A stretch of DNA of 6,628 bases from Actinomycetota bacterium (GCA_003170995.1 PMXT01000200.1:1-6628); one strand, 5' to 3'. Numbered from the stretch's first letter, positions 1 through 5,476 are shown. Program-made: numbers and translations. Notes: a model not told the origin generated them from the sequence alone.

Positions 1-53
1 GAGGAGTGGGTGAAGACATGCTCCAGCTGCTCCGCGGGCAGGGCTTCGATCAG
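1..53 (-). CDS. rnc: Ribonuclease III, N-terminal fragment (runs off left edge)
   Basis: RNase III is the double-stranded RNA endonuclease that processes rRNA precursors. Only the first residues are inside the window. Read on the minus strand they give LIEALPAEQLEHVFTHSS, which fits the RNase III N-terminus (a short helix followed by the T-H-[RS]-S motif). The position directly after acpP is the classic place for rnc. The start is not settled. The frame is open from a TGA at 192-194 down to base 1, yet it contains no ATG, GTG or TTG. The CTG at 51-53 is used here as a nominal start. Another CTG lies at 114-116, and the upstream residues APEGQAALRG could also belong to the protein. The acpP stop lies at 85-87, so an upstream start would overlap acpP. 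Identification rests on a short stretch plus context. Confidence 0.7.
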   Translation of the reverse strand, partial: MIEALPAEQLEHVFTHS

Positions 54-84
54 CCCGCGGAGAGCTGCTTGACCTTCAGGCGCG

Positions 85-333
85 TTACTTCTGGTGCGAC
101 GTGACGTATTCGACAGCCTGCCCGACGGTCTGGATCTTTTGTGCGTCCTCGTCAGAGATCTTGATGTCGAAAGAATCCTCGAGCTCCATGATCAGCTCGA
201 CAAGATCCAGAGAGTCGGCGTCGAGATCCTCTTGAAATGACGCCGCCTCGGTAACTTCGCTCTCGTCGACACCGAGCTGCTCAACGAGGACCTCTTTGAC
301 GCGTCCGAAGACTTCTTCACGCGATGCTGCCAT
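85..333 (-). CDS. acpP: Acyl carrier protein
   Basis: This is the small acidic carrier of type II fatty acid synthesis. It holds the growing acyl chain on a 4'-phosphopantetheine arm in the cytoplasm. The protein has 82 residues, the usual size. The attachment site is visible as [15 protein letters not shown], with Ser41 in the D-S-L motif. The flanking helices are rich in Glu and Asp. The ATG at 331-333 is preceded by GAGGTGA, a good Shine-Dalgarno sequence that overlaps the plsX stop codon. Only 6 bases separate the two genes, so translation is probably coupled to plsX. The rnc fragment follows downstream. Partner enzymes inferred from context are PlsX, which uses acyl-ACP, and CoaD further upstream, which makes the CoA precursor that donates the arm. 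A discrete peptide-synthetase carrier protein is the only alternative, and the neighbourhood argues against it. Confidence 0.97.
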   Translation of the reverse strand: MAASREEVFGRVKEVLVEQLGVDESEVTEAASFQEDLDADSLDLVELIMELEDSFDIKISDEDAQKIQTVGQAVEYVTSHQK

Positions 334-342
334 GTCACCTCA
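334..342 (-). promoter_or_regulatory. Ribosome binding site of acpP overlapping the plsX stop
   Basis: On the minus strand the junction reads ATGAGGTGACATG. The plsX stop TGA (340-342) lies within the AGGTGA Shine-Dalgarno of acpP, whose ATG is at 331-333. This arrangement favours re-initiation by ribosomes finishing plsX. Confidence 0.7.
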
Positions 343-1344
343 TTCCGTCGAGTTCGAAGGGCGCGCCGATGCTACCACGCGAGAAGGCATGCGCTCGGCG
401 ATGCGTTGCACAACGCGGTGCTCGACTCCCCGCGCGGCGAGGCGGATGGCGTTCGCAACCGCCCACGGACTCGAGTCGCCATGGGCGATCACGGCCAGGC
501 CGCGCAGGCCCAGCAGATAGCCGCCACCGTAGGTGTCGGGGTCGAGCTGGGCGCGCACCGAGCGGAGCGCCGGGCGCAGGAGCAGCCCGCCGGCCTTGGT
601 GCGCAAGCCGTCGTTGGCAGCTTCGCTCAGGGCCAGAAGCAACGAGCGGGCCGTGCCTTCGACCGCCTTCACGGCAATGTTGCCGGTGAATCCGTCGCAG
701 ACGAGAACATCTGCGACATGCTCGAGAATGAGCCGGCTCTCGGCGTTGCCGGCGAAGTTGAGCCCGCTCGCGGCGAGCAGCTTCTGGGCAGCGATGACGA
801 GCGTGTTGCCCTTCTCGGGCTCCTGGCCGATCGAGAGCAGGCAGACTCTCGGCCGCTTGATCTCCAGGATCTCTTCGGCAAAAACGGCGCCCATGTGCGC
901 GAACTGGAGCAGGTAACGCGGCTTGGCATCAGCGTTCGCGCCCGCATCGATGAGTACCGACGGACCTTTCCTCGAGGGGATGATGACGGCGATCGCCGGG
1001 CGCTTGATACCGGGTAACCGGCGCAGCAAGAGCAGACCGGCAGCGAGCATGGCGCCGGTGTTTCCGGCCGAGACGACCGCGTCGGCCTTCCCTTCCGCCA
1101 CCAGCTTGTGGGCGACCACGAGCGAGCTGCGGGATTTCGCGCGCACGGCCTTACTGGGCTTATCGTGCATGTCGATCACCTGATCGGCGACGACGTGCGC
1201 CAGACCCTTGGGATCGATTCCCAGGCGACCAACGAGAATCGGCTCGATCTCGTCGCTCGCGGCCTGCAGCGCGCCGGCGATGATCGCCTCGGGAGCGTCA
1301 TCACCGCCCATGGCGTCAACGGCTATGCGGATCGGCCTGGACAT
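340..1344 (-). CDS. plsX: Phosphate acyltransferase PlsX
   Basis: PlsX converts acyl-ACP and inorganic phosphate to acyl-phosphate, the acyl donor for PlsY in the first step of phospholipid synthesis. It is a peripheral membrane enzyme. The 334-residue length fits the family (about 330-350). Diagnostic motifs in order are IAVDAMGGDDAP near the N-terminus, AVVSAGNTGAMLAAG, LIDAGANAD, IGQEPEKGN, VCDGFTGNIAVKAVEG, and GGGYLLGLRG with HGDSS near the C-terminus. The usual form of the fourth motif has Glu where this protein has Gln (IGQEPEKG), a small deviation. The ATG at 1342-1344 has GGAG eight bases upstream. That site lies in one arm of a 7-bp inverted repeat (1354-1377), so initiation may be structure-controlled. 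The gene follows rpmF after 89 bases and leads into acpP, the conserved rpmF-plsX-acpP order. Confidence 0.97.
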   Translation of the reverse strand: MSRPIRIAVDAMGGDDAPEAIIAGALQAASDEIEPILVGRLGIDPKGLAHVVADQVIDMHDKPSKAVRAKSRSSLVVAHKLVAEGKADAVVSAGNTGAMLAAGLLLLRRLPGIKRPAIAVIIPSRKGPSVLIDAGANADAKPRYLLQFAHMGAVFAEEILEIKRPRVCLLSIGQEPEKGNTLVIAAQKLLAASGLNFAGNAESRLILEHVADVLVCDGFTGNIAVKAVEGTARSLLLALSEAANDGLRTKAGGLLLRPALRSVRAQLDPDTYGGGYLLGLRGLAVIAHGDSSPWAVANAIRLAARGVEHRVVQRIAERMPSRVVASARPSNSTE

Positions 1345-1353
1345 TTATTCGTC

Positions 1354-1377
1354 TCCGCCTCGGTCACGTCAGGCGGA
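1354..1377 (-). promoter_or_regulatory. Inverted repeat covering the plsX ribosome binding site
   Basis: Arms TCCGCCT (1354-1360) and AGGCGGA (1371-1377) on the plus strand are perfect 7-bp complements around a 10-base loop. In the minus-strand mRNA the 3' arm contains the AGGCGGA(G) used as the plsX Shine-Dalgarno, nine bases before the ATG. The stem would therefore occlude the ribosome binding site. A regulatory function is inferred from geometry only. Confidence 0.4.
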
Positions 1378-1433
1378 AGATATCGGTGCTGTGGCCCTCG
1401 TCGGACGACTAGGTACTTCATTTGTAACGCGCT

Positions 1434-1622
1434 CTATGGCGCGTCGATCCGCAGCGGCTCGACCTCGCGGCCACGATAGTGCTTGCAGGTCGGGCACATG
1501 TGGTGAGGGCGCTTGGGCTGATGGCAGACCGGACAGACGTTCGGACGCGGCACGTCGAGGCTCTGATGGGTTCGACGCTTATCGCGTCTGGTCTTCGATG
1601 TTTTTCGCTTCGGAACTGCCAT
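1434..1622 (-). CDS. rpmF: 50S ribosomal protein L32 (zinc-ribbon form)
   Basis: L32 is a small structural protein of the large ribosomal subunit. From the ATG at 1620-1622 the protein has 62 residues and begins MAVPKRKTSKTRRDKRRT, the canonical L32 N-terminus. A zinc ribbon is intact as CPVC (Cys30, Cys33) and CPTC (Cys43, Cys46), separated by nine residues, so this is the zinc-binding rather than the Cys-free paralogue. The frame can be extended to a GTG at 1641-1643, adding seven residues. I prefer the ATG because family members start with MAVP. No clear Shine-Dalgarno precedes it: the bases just upstream are GCGGCCGGTT. A TACACT box lies about 16 bases before the ATG, so a near-leaderless transcript is possible but unproven. 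It sits 5' of plsX, as in many bacteria. Confidence 0.96.
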   Translation of the reverse strand: MAVPKRKTSKTRRDKRRTHQSLDVPRPNVCPVCHQPKRPHHMCPTCKHYRGREVEPLRIDAP

Positions 1623-1679
1623 AACCGGCCGCGTAGTGTACACACCAGGAAGAGAAAGAGAGCGGTTTCACGGAGCCAA

Positions 1680-1704
1680 GCGTGACCCGTGCCGCACCGT
1701 CACG
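1680..1704 (-). terminator. Hairpin between the second membrane protein gene and rpmF (terminator-like, weak)
   Basis: CGTGAC (1681-1686) and GTCACG (1699-1704) are 6-bp complements, with an inner GTG/CAC pairing around a CCG loop. The hairpin starts a few bases after the stop codon at 1709-1711. No T-run follows directly; a pyrimidine-rich stretch (TCTCTTTCTCTTCC) appears about 20 bases later. It could be a weak or Rho-assisted terminator, or an mRNA-end stabiliser. Confidence 0.25.
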
Positions 1705-1708
1705 AAGC

Positions 1709-2344
1709 TCAGCCCTTCAGGAAGTGGAAGAACGAAGACACGAGCAAGATCGCCAACAGAACGGCGAGTGCCACGGCGATCCGACCCAGATAGCGACCGG
1801 CTCTGGCGCGTGAGATCTGACTTTCATCGAGCCAATTCGGGGGCTCGAGACCTTGCTTCATAAGGAAGAGCGCGCGCCTCCCGGCTCTGAGACTCGTGTG
1901 GGACAGCACCTCGGCGGCAAGCGTCAGCAGGTAGATGAGGAAGTACGCGGGGCTCTGGAGTAGGCCCAGGATGCTCACGGACGACTCTGTCAGATCGGGC
2001 CAGTAGACGTAGAAAGCCCAGAGAACGACGAGGCAGGCGGCGATTCCGCAGCCAAGCGCACCGTTGGCCTCCCCGACCAACCCCGTCGCACGCAGGAAGA
2101 AAGGCGTCCTCCCCTTCGCAACGGCAACGTGCTCGATCCTGGTTTCGTCGGCTTCTGCGTCCATGCCCTCGAGCCGCCTGAACACACCCTCGAGCCGATC
2201 GATCTCGGCCTGTGCACGTGTGTCTCCTTGCTGCAGGCGCTTCTCGAGCTTGGCGCGGCGTTCGAGATAGACGAACTCGATCTCCCCGCGACTCGCCTGT
2301 GGCGGCAGGCCCAGGGCGAAGAGGAGATTGGCTCTGCGAGTCAA
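1709..2344 (-). CDS. J-domain-like membrane protein, paralogue 2 (unrecognised)
   Basis: I do not recognise this gene by name. Residues 1-60 form a helical, J-domain-like region with LLFALGLPPQASRGEIEFVY, then a basic helix, then QQGD and a final helix ending RRLEG. The J-domain HPD triad is absent. Residues 61-94 are a charged linker. Three hydrophobic segments follow at about 96-115, 124-147 and 188-208. The closest analogy I know is the cyanobacterial/plastid CPP1-like family (J-like domain plus three membrane helices), recalled and not verified. The TTG at 2342-2344 is chosen because it overlaps the preceding gene's TGA (TTGA) and brings the N-terminus into register with paralogue 1. The frame stays open to 2713, but that extension is a shadow of the upstream gene. 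The 211 residues match the 215 of its neighbour. Placement before rpmF suggests co-transcription with it. Function is unknown. Confidence 0.78.
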   Translation of the reverse strand: MTRRANLLFALGLPPQASRGEIEFVYLERRAKLEKRLQQGDTRAQAEIDRLEGVFRRLEGMDAEADETRIEHVAVAKGRTPFFLRATGLVGEANGALGCGIAACLVVLWAFYVYWPDLTESSVSILGLLQSPAYFLIYLLTLAAEVLSHTSLRAGRRALFLMKQGLEPPNWLDESQISRARAGRYLGRIAVALAVLLAILLVSSFFHFLKG

Positions 2345-2988
2345 TGCCTGAGCGACCAGCGCCCCGACAGAGAGGCGAAGTTGAAAAAGATGGCGACAAT
2401 CACCGCAGGCACGATCAGCCAGCGCACGGTTCGGCTGAGCAGGGTCGCGATCCGAGCGACGTGAAAGCGCAGGCGCACCGACTCGCGCTCGGTGTCGAGC
2501 CCCCTCCTCTCGAGTATCCGTGCGCGACCGCCCTGCTGGAGCTCGGCCTCGGAGAGCATGGTCGCAAGGACCGAGAGGAGACCACACGAAACGATCAGGC
2601 CGAGCGGGATCAGGAACCCTCCCTTTCGATAGACGTGCGGCAGGTAGGTAACCAGCACGACAAACGCCGTGACCGAAGCGAGTGAAAGCAGAAGCGCCAG
2701 GTAGCACTCCCACCAGGCAGGATTACGCAAGCGCGGTTCCTCGGACACGCCCGTCGAAGCAGCGGCGCTCCGAGCGCTCGAGCCGGTTTCTTGCCGAACG
2801 AGACTGCGACCGGTGAGCCGGCCGTAGACCTCTTTCAGGACCGCCAGCTCGACGCGTGCGCTCTCGTCGCCGGCGGCGAGACGTTCGCTGGCCGAGTTAC
2901 AGCGCCGGATATAGGCCTGCTCAATCTCGTAGAAAGTCGCCCCAGCCGGCAGGCCCAGATAAACGAGGATCTCGTCCCGGTCGGACAT
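2341..2988 (-). CDS. J-domain-like membrane protein, paralogue 1 (unrecognised)
   Basis: The protein has 215 residues and an unassigned function. Residues 5-60 resemble helices I-III of a J domain: ILVYLGLPAGATFYEIEQAY, a basic helix, then AAGD and a helix ending YGRLTG. There is no HPD motif, so DnaK activation is unlikely. A Ser/Ala-rich linker (61-90) leads to three predicted membrane helices at about 95-117, 124-145 and 187-207. An amphipathic, Arg/Glu-rich stretch (150-180) lies between helices two and three. It aligns without gaps to the downstream gene over the first 60 residues, with 24 identical positions by my hand count, so the two are tandem duplicates. The ATG at 2986-2988 has no convincing Shine-Dalgarno. 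About 200 bases separate it from yceD. The TGA stop overlaps the TTG start of paralogue 2. A membrane-anchored scaffold or chaperone-like role is conjecture. Confidence 0.82.
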   Translation of the reverse strand: MSDRDEILVYLGLPAGATFYEIEQAYIRRCNSASERLAAGDESARVELAVLKEVYGRLTGRSLVRQETGSSARSAAASTGVSEEPRLRNPAWWECYLALLLSLASVTAFVVLVTYLPHVYRKGGFLIPLGLIVSCGLLSVLATMLSEAELQQGGRARILERRGLDTERESVRLRFHVARIATLLSRTVRWLIVPAVIVAIFFNFASLSGRWSLRH

Positions 2989-3056
2989 CTGCTGTTGAGT
3001 TTAGTCGGGTCTATCCCGGTAGAGATGTGCGACCGACGCGACCGAGCCGGGGCTCT

Positions 3057-3075
3057 CTCGCCTGCTTCGGGCGAG
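3057..3075. repeat. Small hairpin in the yceD–membrane gene spacer
   Basis: CTCGCC (3057-3062) and GGCGAG (3070-3075) are 6-bp complements around a 7-base loop. It lies upstream of the first membrane gene, in the 204-base spacer 2989-3192. A second pair, CGAGCT (3084-3089) and AGCTCG (3098-3103), follows. No good promoter or T-run accompanies either one. Confidence 0.3.
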
Positions 3076-3144
3076 TGGAATGACGAGCTCGGCGATCAGC
3101 TCGATTGTTAGCGCTCGCTCGGATTCCAACTTTCGCGGCTCTTA

Positions 3145-3192
3145 GAGCTCGAATCAAAAAGAAGCACTCCGTCGCCATTCTGATTCGAGCTC
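3145..3192 (-). repeat. 12-bp perfect inverted repeat directly after yceD
   Basis: GAGCTCGAATCA (3145-3156) and TGATTCGAGCTC (3181-3192) are exact 12-bp complements with a 24-base loop. The right arm touches the yceD stop codon (3193-3195). In minus-strand RNA the stem would begin one base after the stop. A run of T precedes the second arm rather than following it, so it is not a classic intrinsic terminator. It could be an RNA processing site, an mRNA 3'-end stabiliser or a protein operator. Confidence 0.5.
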
Positions 3193-3702
3193 CTAAAGCT
3201 CGTTGCGCAGTTTCTCGAGCGCTGCCCAGCGTGAGTCGACTTGCTCATGCTCATGCACATGCGGCTCGCGGTTGAGGTCGCGTCCGCACTCCGGGCAGAG
3301 TCCGGCGCAGTCGGGCCGGCAGAGAATGGTCTCGGGCAGCGCCAAGGCGACGGCGTCACGCGCCCAGGCCGAGAGCTCGAGCTGATTGCGCTCGAGGTAG
3401 GGCGTGCGCAGCTCCTCGTCCGCTCCACGATCGGCGTCCTGGTACTCGCTGGCGACGATCCGCTCGCGAAACTCGGCCTCGCCCAGGCAGCGATAGCACG
3501 GTCCGATCAATCGGCTCTCGAAGCGCAAGCGAAAGACGGTGCCGCTGGATGCGCCCGTGATGGTCAGGTCGGCCGCGATCGTCTCTGGCACCGGTTGGTA
3601 ACTCTGGCCGCCGTAAACAAGCGGCTCGAGCTCGATCTCGACCGCCTCGCGGTGCTCCTCGCCCGACCGGAGGCGGAGCCGCCTAAGGTCGTAGGTGGTC
3701 AT
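3193..3702 (-). CDS. yceD: DUF177 / YceD family protein (23S rRNA accumulation protein family)
   Basis: YceD-family proteins are linked to 23S rRNA maturation or accumulation in bacteria and plastids, with unknown biochemistry. The 169 residues carry the family's cysteine pattern: CYRC (Cys69, Cys72), then CRPDCAGLCPECGRDLN (Cys128, 132, 136, 139), probably a metal site. The N-terminus DLRRLRLRSGEE and the C-terminus DSRWAALEKLRNEL are also typical. A His/Glu-rich stretch (HVHEHEQ, about 148-154) sits near the C-terminus in place of a further Cys. The ATG at 3700-3702 lacks a strong Shine-Dalgarno, but the protein aligns from its first residues with the family as I know it. The gene usually lies right before rpmF; here two membrane protein genes intervene. 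It follows the SepIVA-like gene after 83 bases containing a hairpin. Confidence 0.9.
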   Translation of the reverse strand: MTTYDLRRLRLRSGEEHREAVEIELEPLVYGGQSYQPVPETIAADLTITGASSGTVFRLRFESRLIGPCYRCLGEAEFRERIVASEYQDADRGADEELRTPYLERNQLELSAWARDAVALALPETILCRPDCAGLCPECGRDLNREPHVHEHEQVDSRWAALEKLRNEL

Positions 3703-3753
3703 GGGCTCAGGTTAGCAGCGTGCTTCATCGTCGCAAAGCAGGCGAAAACAGCC

Positions 3754-3779
3754 GCGACTCACAGCTCAAACCGAGTCGC
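3754..3779 (-). terminator. Hairpin between the SepIVA-like gene and yceD (possible terminator)
   Basis: GCGACTC (3754-3760) and GAGTCGC (3773-3779) are perfect 7-bp complements with a 12-base loop, just after the stop at 3786-3788. In the minus-strand RNA the stem can extend by AGCC/GGCT past a bulge and is followed by GTTTTCG. The short T-run makes it a weak terminator candidate. It may attenuate read-through into yceD. Confidence 0.3.
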
Positions 3780-3785
3780 CAGCGG

Positions 3786-4286
3786 CTACTGATAGCTGTC
3801 GGGCTCGTCGATCGGGCCGATGCCGGCGACTACCGACTCCTGCGAGCGCTCGTGCAGGCGCTCGCGGCCGCGCTTGACCGCGGTGAGGAACTTGTCGAGG
3901 TTGACCTCGAGCGTCGAGAGGATCGAGTCGGCCCAGTCTTCCATCTCGAGCCTGGTCTGACGCGCCTGGCGACGTGCCTCCTCGACTATCTCTATCGCCT
4001 GGTGCTCGGCCAGCTTGACGATCTCGGTCTGCGAGGCCTGCACCACCGCTTGCTCACGCGCCTCGCCAAGGATGCGATCCGACTCGCGGTTGGCCTCGGC
4101 GAGCATGTCCTGGCGCTCCTTGACGATCCAGCGCGCCCGCTTCAGTTCCTCCGGGATGGTCGCTCGCATCTGGTCGAGGACGTCGTAGATCTCCTCGCGG
4201 TCGATGCGCACCTGGTCGGTTAGGGGCACCTGTTTGGCGTTGTGAACGAGATCGTCGAGCTTGTCAATAAGGACGAGAATGTCCAT
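3786..4286 (-). CDS. SepIVA/DivIVA-like coiled-coil protein
   Basis: The protein has 166 residues, is mostly helical and contains no cysteine. The N-terminal part reads MDILVLIDKLDDLVHNAKQV, then PLTDQVRIDREEIYDVLDQM and a segment beginning RATIPEELKRA. This matches the N-terminal layout of mycobacterial SepIVA (Rv2927c family), a septum and peptidoglycan-precursor-enzyme regulator, as I recall it. Residues about 40-145 are a heptad-like coiled coil rich in Glu, Arg, Ala and Gln (for example AEANRESDRILGEAREQA). Automatic annotations of this family are often 'DivIVA' or 'ATP synthase subunit B-like'; no membrane anchor is present, so a true F0 b subunit is excluded. Mycobacterial SepIVA is longer (about 245 residues), so this is a compact version. 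GGAG lies ten bases before the ATG at 4284-4286. Its place between coaD and yceD supports the assignment. A role in growth or division is inference. Confidence 0.75.
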   Translation of the reverse strand: MDILVLIDKLDDLVHNAKQVPLTDQVRIDREEIYDVLDQMRATIPEELKRARWIVKERQDMLAEANRESDRILGEAREQAVVQASQTEIVKLAEHQAIEIVEEARRQARQTRLEMEDWADSILSTLEVNLDKFLTAVKRGRERLHERSQESVVAGIGPIDEPDSYQ

Positions 4287-4418
4287 GGTTATCAGTCTCC
4301 GAGAAGTTTACCCGCGCCTAGACTTCTGAGCCTCTTCCTGCGCAAACGCCGATCTCCTCCCTCGTTTTCGACCGTCCGGTAGGTGCGACTCGATTTCGAG
4401 CGCATCGTAAGAGCCACC

Positions 4419-4937
4419 TCAGCTCTTCCTCTCTCTTCCGCCTTCGCCGAAGATCTCGTGGCAACGCGTGGCGACGGCCGGCGGCACGAACTCCGAGACG
4501 TCGCCGCCGAAAGAGGCTATCTCCTTGACGCCGCTGGAGGAGACGAAGCTGTAGTTGGGTCCCGCCATCACGTAGACCGTCTCGACCTCCGGCGCGAGCG
4601 TCCGGTTGAGATGACCCATCTGAAACTCCCATTCGAAGTCGGAGATGGCGCGCAGCCCCTTGACCATCGTTCGCGCCCCGCAGCGCCTGGCGAAGTCCAC
4701 GACCAGATCGTCGAAGGACTCGACGCCGACGTTCTCGACGCCGGCCAGCGCCTGCTTGAGAAAGTTGATCCGCTCCTCGACCGAGAACAGCGTCTGCTTG
4801 TGATGGGGCTCGACGATGACGCCCACGATGATGCGATCGAATACCGTCGCGGCGCGGCGGATGATGTCGAGATGACCGTTCGTGACCGGGTCGTAGCTGC
4901 CCGGACAGATCGCGGTGACGAGATGCGTCGCGCTCAC
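4419..4937 (-). CDS. coaD: Phosphopantetheine adenylyltransferase
   Basis: CoaD transfers AMP from ATP to 4'-phosphopantetheine, giving dephospho-CoA, the penultimate step of CoA synthesis. The 172 residues (usual about 160) show the nucleotidyltransferase fold signatures: CPGSYDPVTNGHLDII with the TNGH nucleotide-binding motif at 19-22, KGLRAISDFEWEFQM at about 93-107, and YSFVSSSGVKEIASFGGDV at about 129-147. In the last motif Gly136 replaces the usual Leu or Thr of SSS-x-VKE, a small oddity. The start is GTG at 4935-4937, overlapping the rsmD stop as GTGA, with GGGA eight bases upstream. This implies translational coupling to rsmD. The rsmD-coaD pair is widely conserved. The product supplies the CoA whose arm is later placed on AcpP, encoded in the same cluster. 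Confidence 0.97.
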   Translation of the reverse strand: MSATHLVTAICPGSYDPVTNGHLDIIRRAATVFDRIIVGVIVEPHHKQTLFSVEERINFLKQALAGVENVGVESFDDLVVDFARRCGARTMVKGLRAISDFEWEFQMGHLNRTLAPEVETVYVMAGPNYSFVSSSGVKEIASFGGDVSEFVPPAVATRCHEIFGEGGRERKS

Positions 4938-5476
4938 GCGCGATTCCCGTCGTAGACGGTCAGGCGGGCTGAGCCGTAGCTACGACTCGTGCGCAGTGCG
5001 AGCGGTAGCTCGGGCTGGAGGCGGCTTTCGGTCTCGAGCACGACGACGCCGCCCGTCTCGAGCAGCCGGGGCAGGTAGTTGGCGAGTGTCCTGTGCAACT
5101 TCGGGTAGTCCTCGTAGGGCGGATCGACCAGAATCAGATCGTATCGTCTACCCGCGGCCGCATCGGCTGCAAGCGCCCGGCGGGCGTCCATGCAGACGAT
5201 CTCGGCGCCGCTGAAGCCGAGCTTGGCCAGGTTGCGCTCGATCACCCGGCAGGCGTCGCGATCGGACTCGACGAAGACCGCGAGGGTGGCCTCGCGCGAG
5301 AGCGCCTCCAGCCCCATGGCGCCCGAGCCGGCGAAGAGGTCGAGCACCGTGGCGCCGTCCACCGGGCCGATCAAGCGGAAGGCCGCCTCGCGCACGCGAT
5401 CGCCCGTGGGCCTGGTCGAGCGCCCCTTGGGAGCGAAGATCCTCGCCCCTTTTCGATTGCCGGCGATGATGCGCAT
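4934..5476 (-). CDS. rsmD: 16S rRNA (guanine966-N2)-methyltransferase
   Basis: RsmD methylates N2 of G966 in 16S rRNA within the assembled small subunit, using S-adenosylmethionine. From the ATG at 5474-5476 the protein has 180 residues, the normal size, and begins MRIIAGNRKGARI, as family members do. The SAM-binding motif I is VLDLFAGSGAMGLEALSR (44-61), followed by an acidic strand end VFVESD (68-72). The catalytic motif is VDPPY (117-121), the DPPY form typical of N2-guanine methyltransferases. The frame is open upstream to 5857, but that extension overlaps the divergent secreted-protein gene and has no family similarity, so I reject it. AGGGG lies just before the ATG, closer than ideal. 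The TGA stop overlaps the coaD GTG. Confidence 0.94.
   Translation of the reverse strand: MRIIAGNRKGARIFAPKGRSTRPTGDRVREAAFRLIGPVDGATVLDLFAGSGAMGLEALSREATLAVFVESDRDACRVIERNLAKLGFSGAEIVCMDARRALAADAAAGRRYDLILVDPPYEDYPKLHRTLANYLPRLLETGGVVVLETESRLQPELPLALRTSRSYGSARLTVYDGNRA

Noticed and set aside
406..1017. 203-codon plus-strand frame opposite plsX
   Set aside because: Antisense shadow in high-GC DNA; plsX on the other strand carries all family motifs.
1623..1643. GTG start adding seven residues to L32
   Set aside because: The canonical MAVPKRKTSK start is at 1622, and the extension has no better ribosome binding site.
2345..2713. Upstream open extension of the second membrane protein frame
   Set aside because: It overlaps the first membrane gene in another frame, gives Arg/Ala/Pro-rich low-information sequence, and has no counterpart in the paralogue. 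The TTG at 2342-2344 is the better start.
2341..2988. Reading the membrane proteins as true DnaJ co-chaperones
   Set aside because: The HPD triad needed to stimulate DnaK is absent from both copies. Only the fold-level pattern of helices resembles a J domain.
2995..3005. TAAACT as a -10 box for the first membrane gene
   Set aside because: It lies only about 12 bases before the ATG and has no acceptable -35 at 16-18 bases upstream. I could not support a promoter here.
3241..3792. 183-codon plus-strand frame opposite yceD
   Set aside because: Antisense shadow; its sequence has no recognisable domain, while the minus strand shows the DUF177 cysteine pattern.
4383..4955. 190-codon plus-strand frame opposite coaD
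   Set aside because: Antisense shadow of coaD, whose catalytic motifs are intact on the minus strand.
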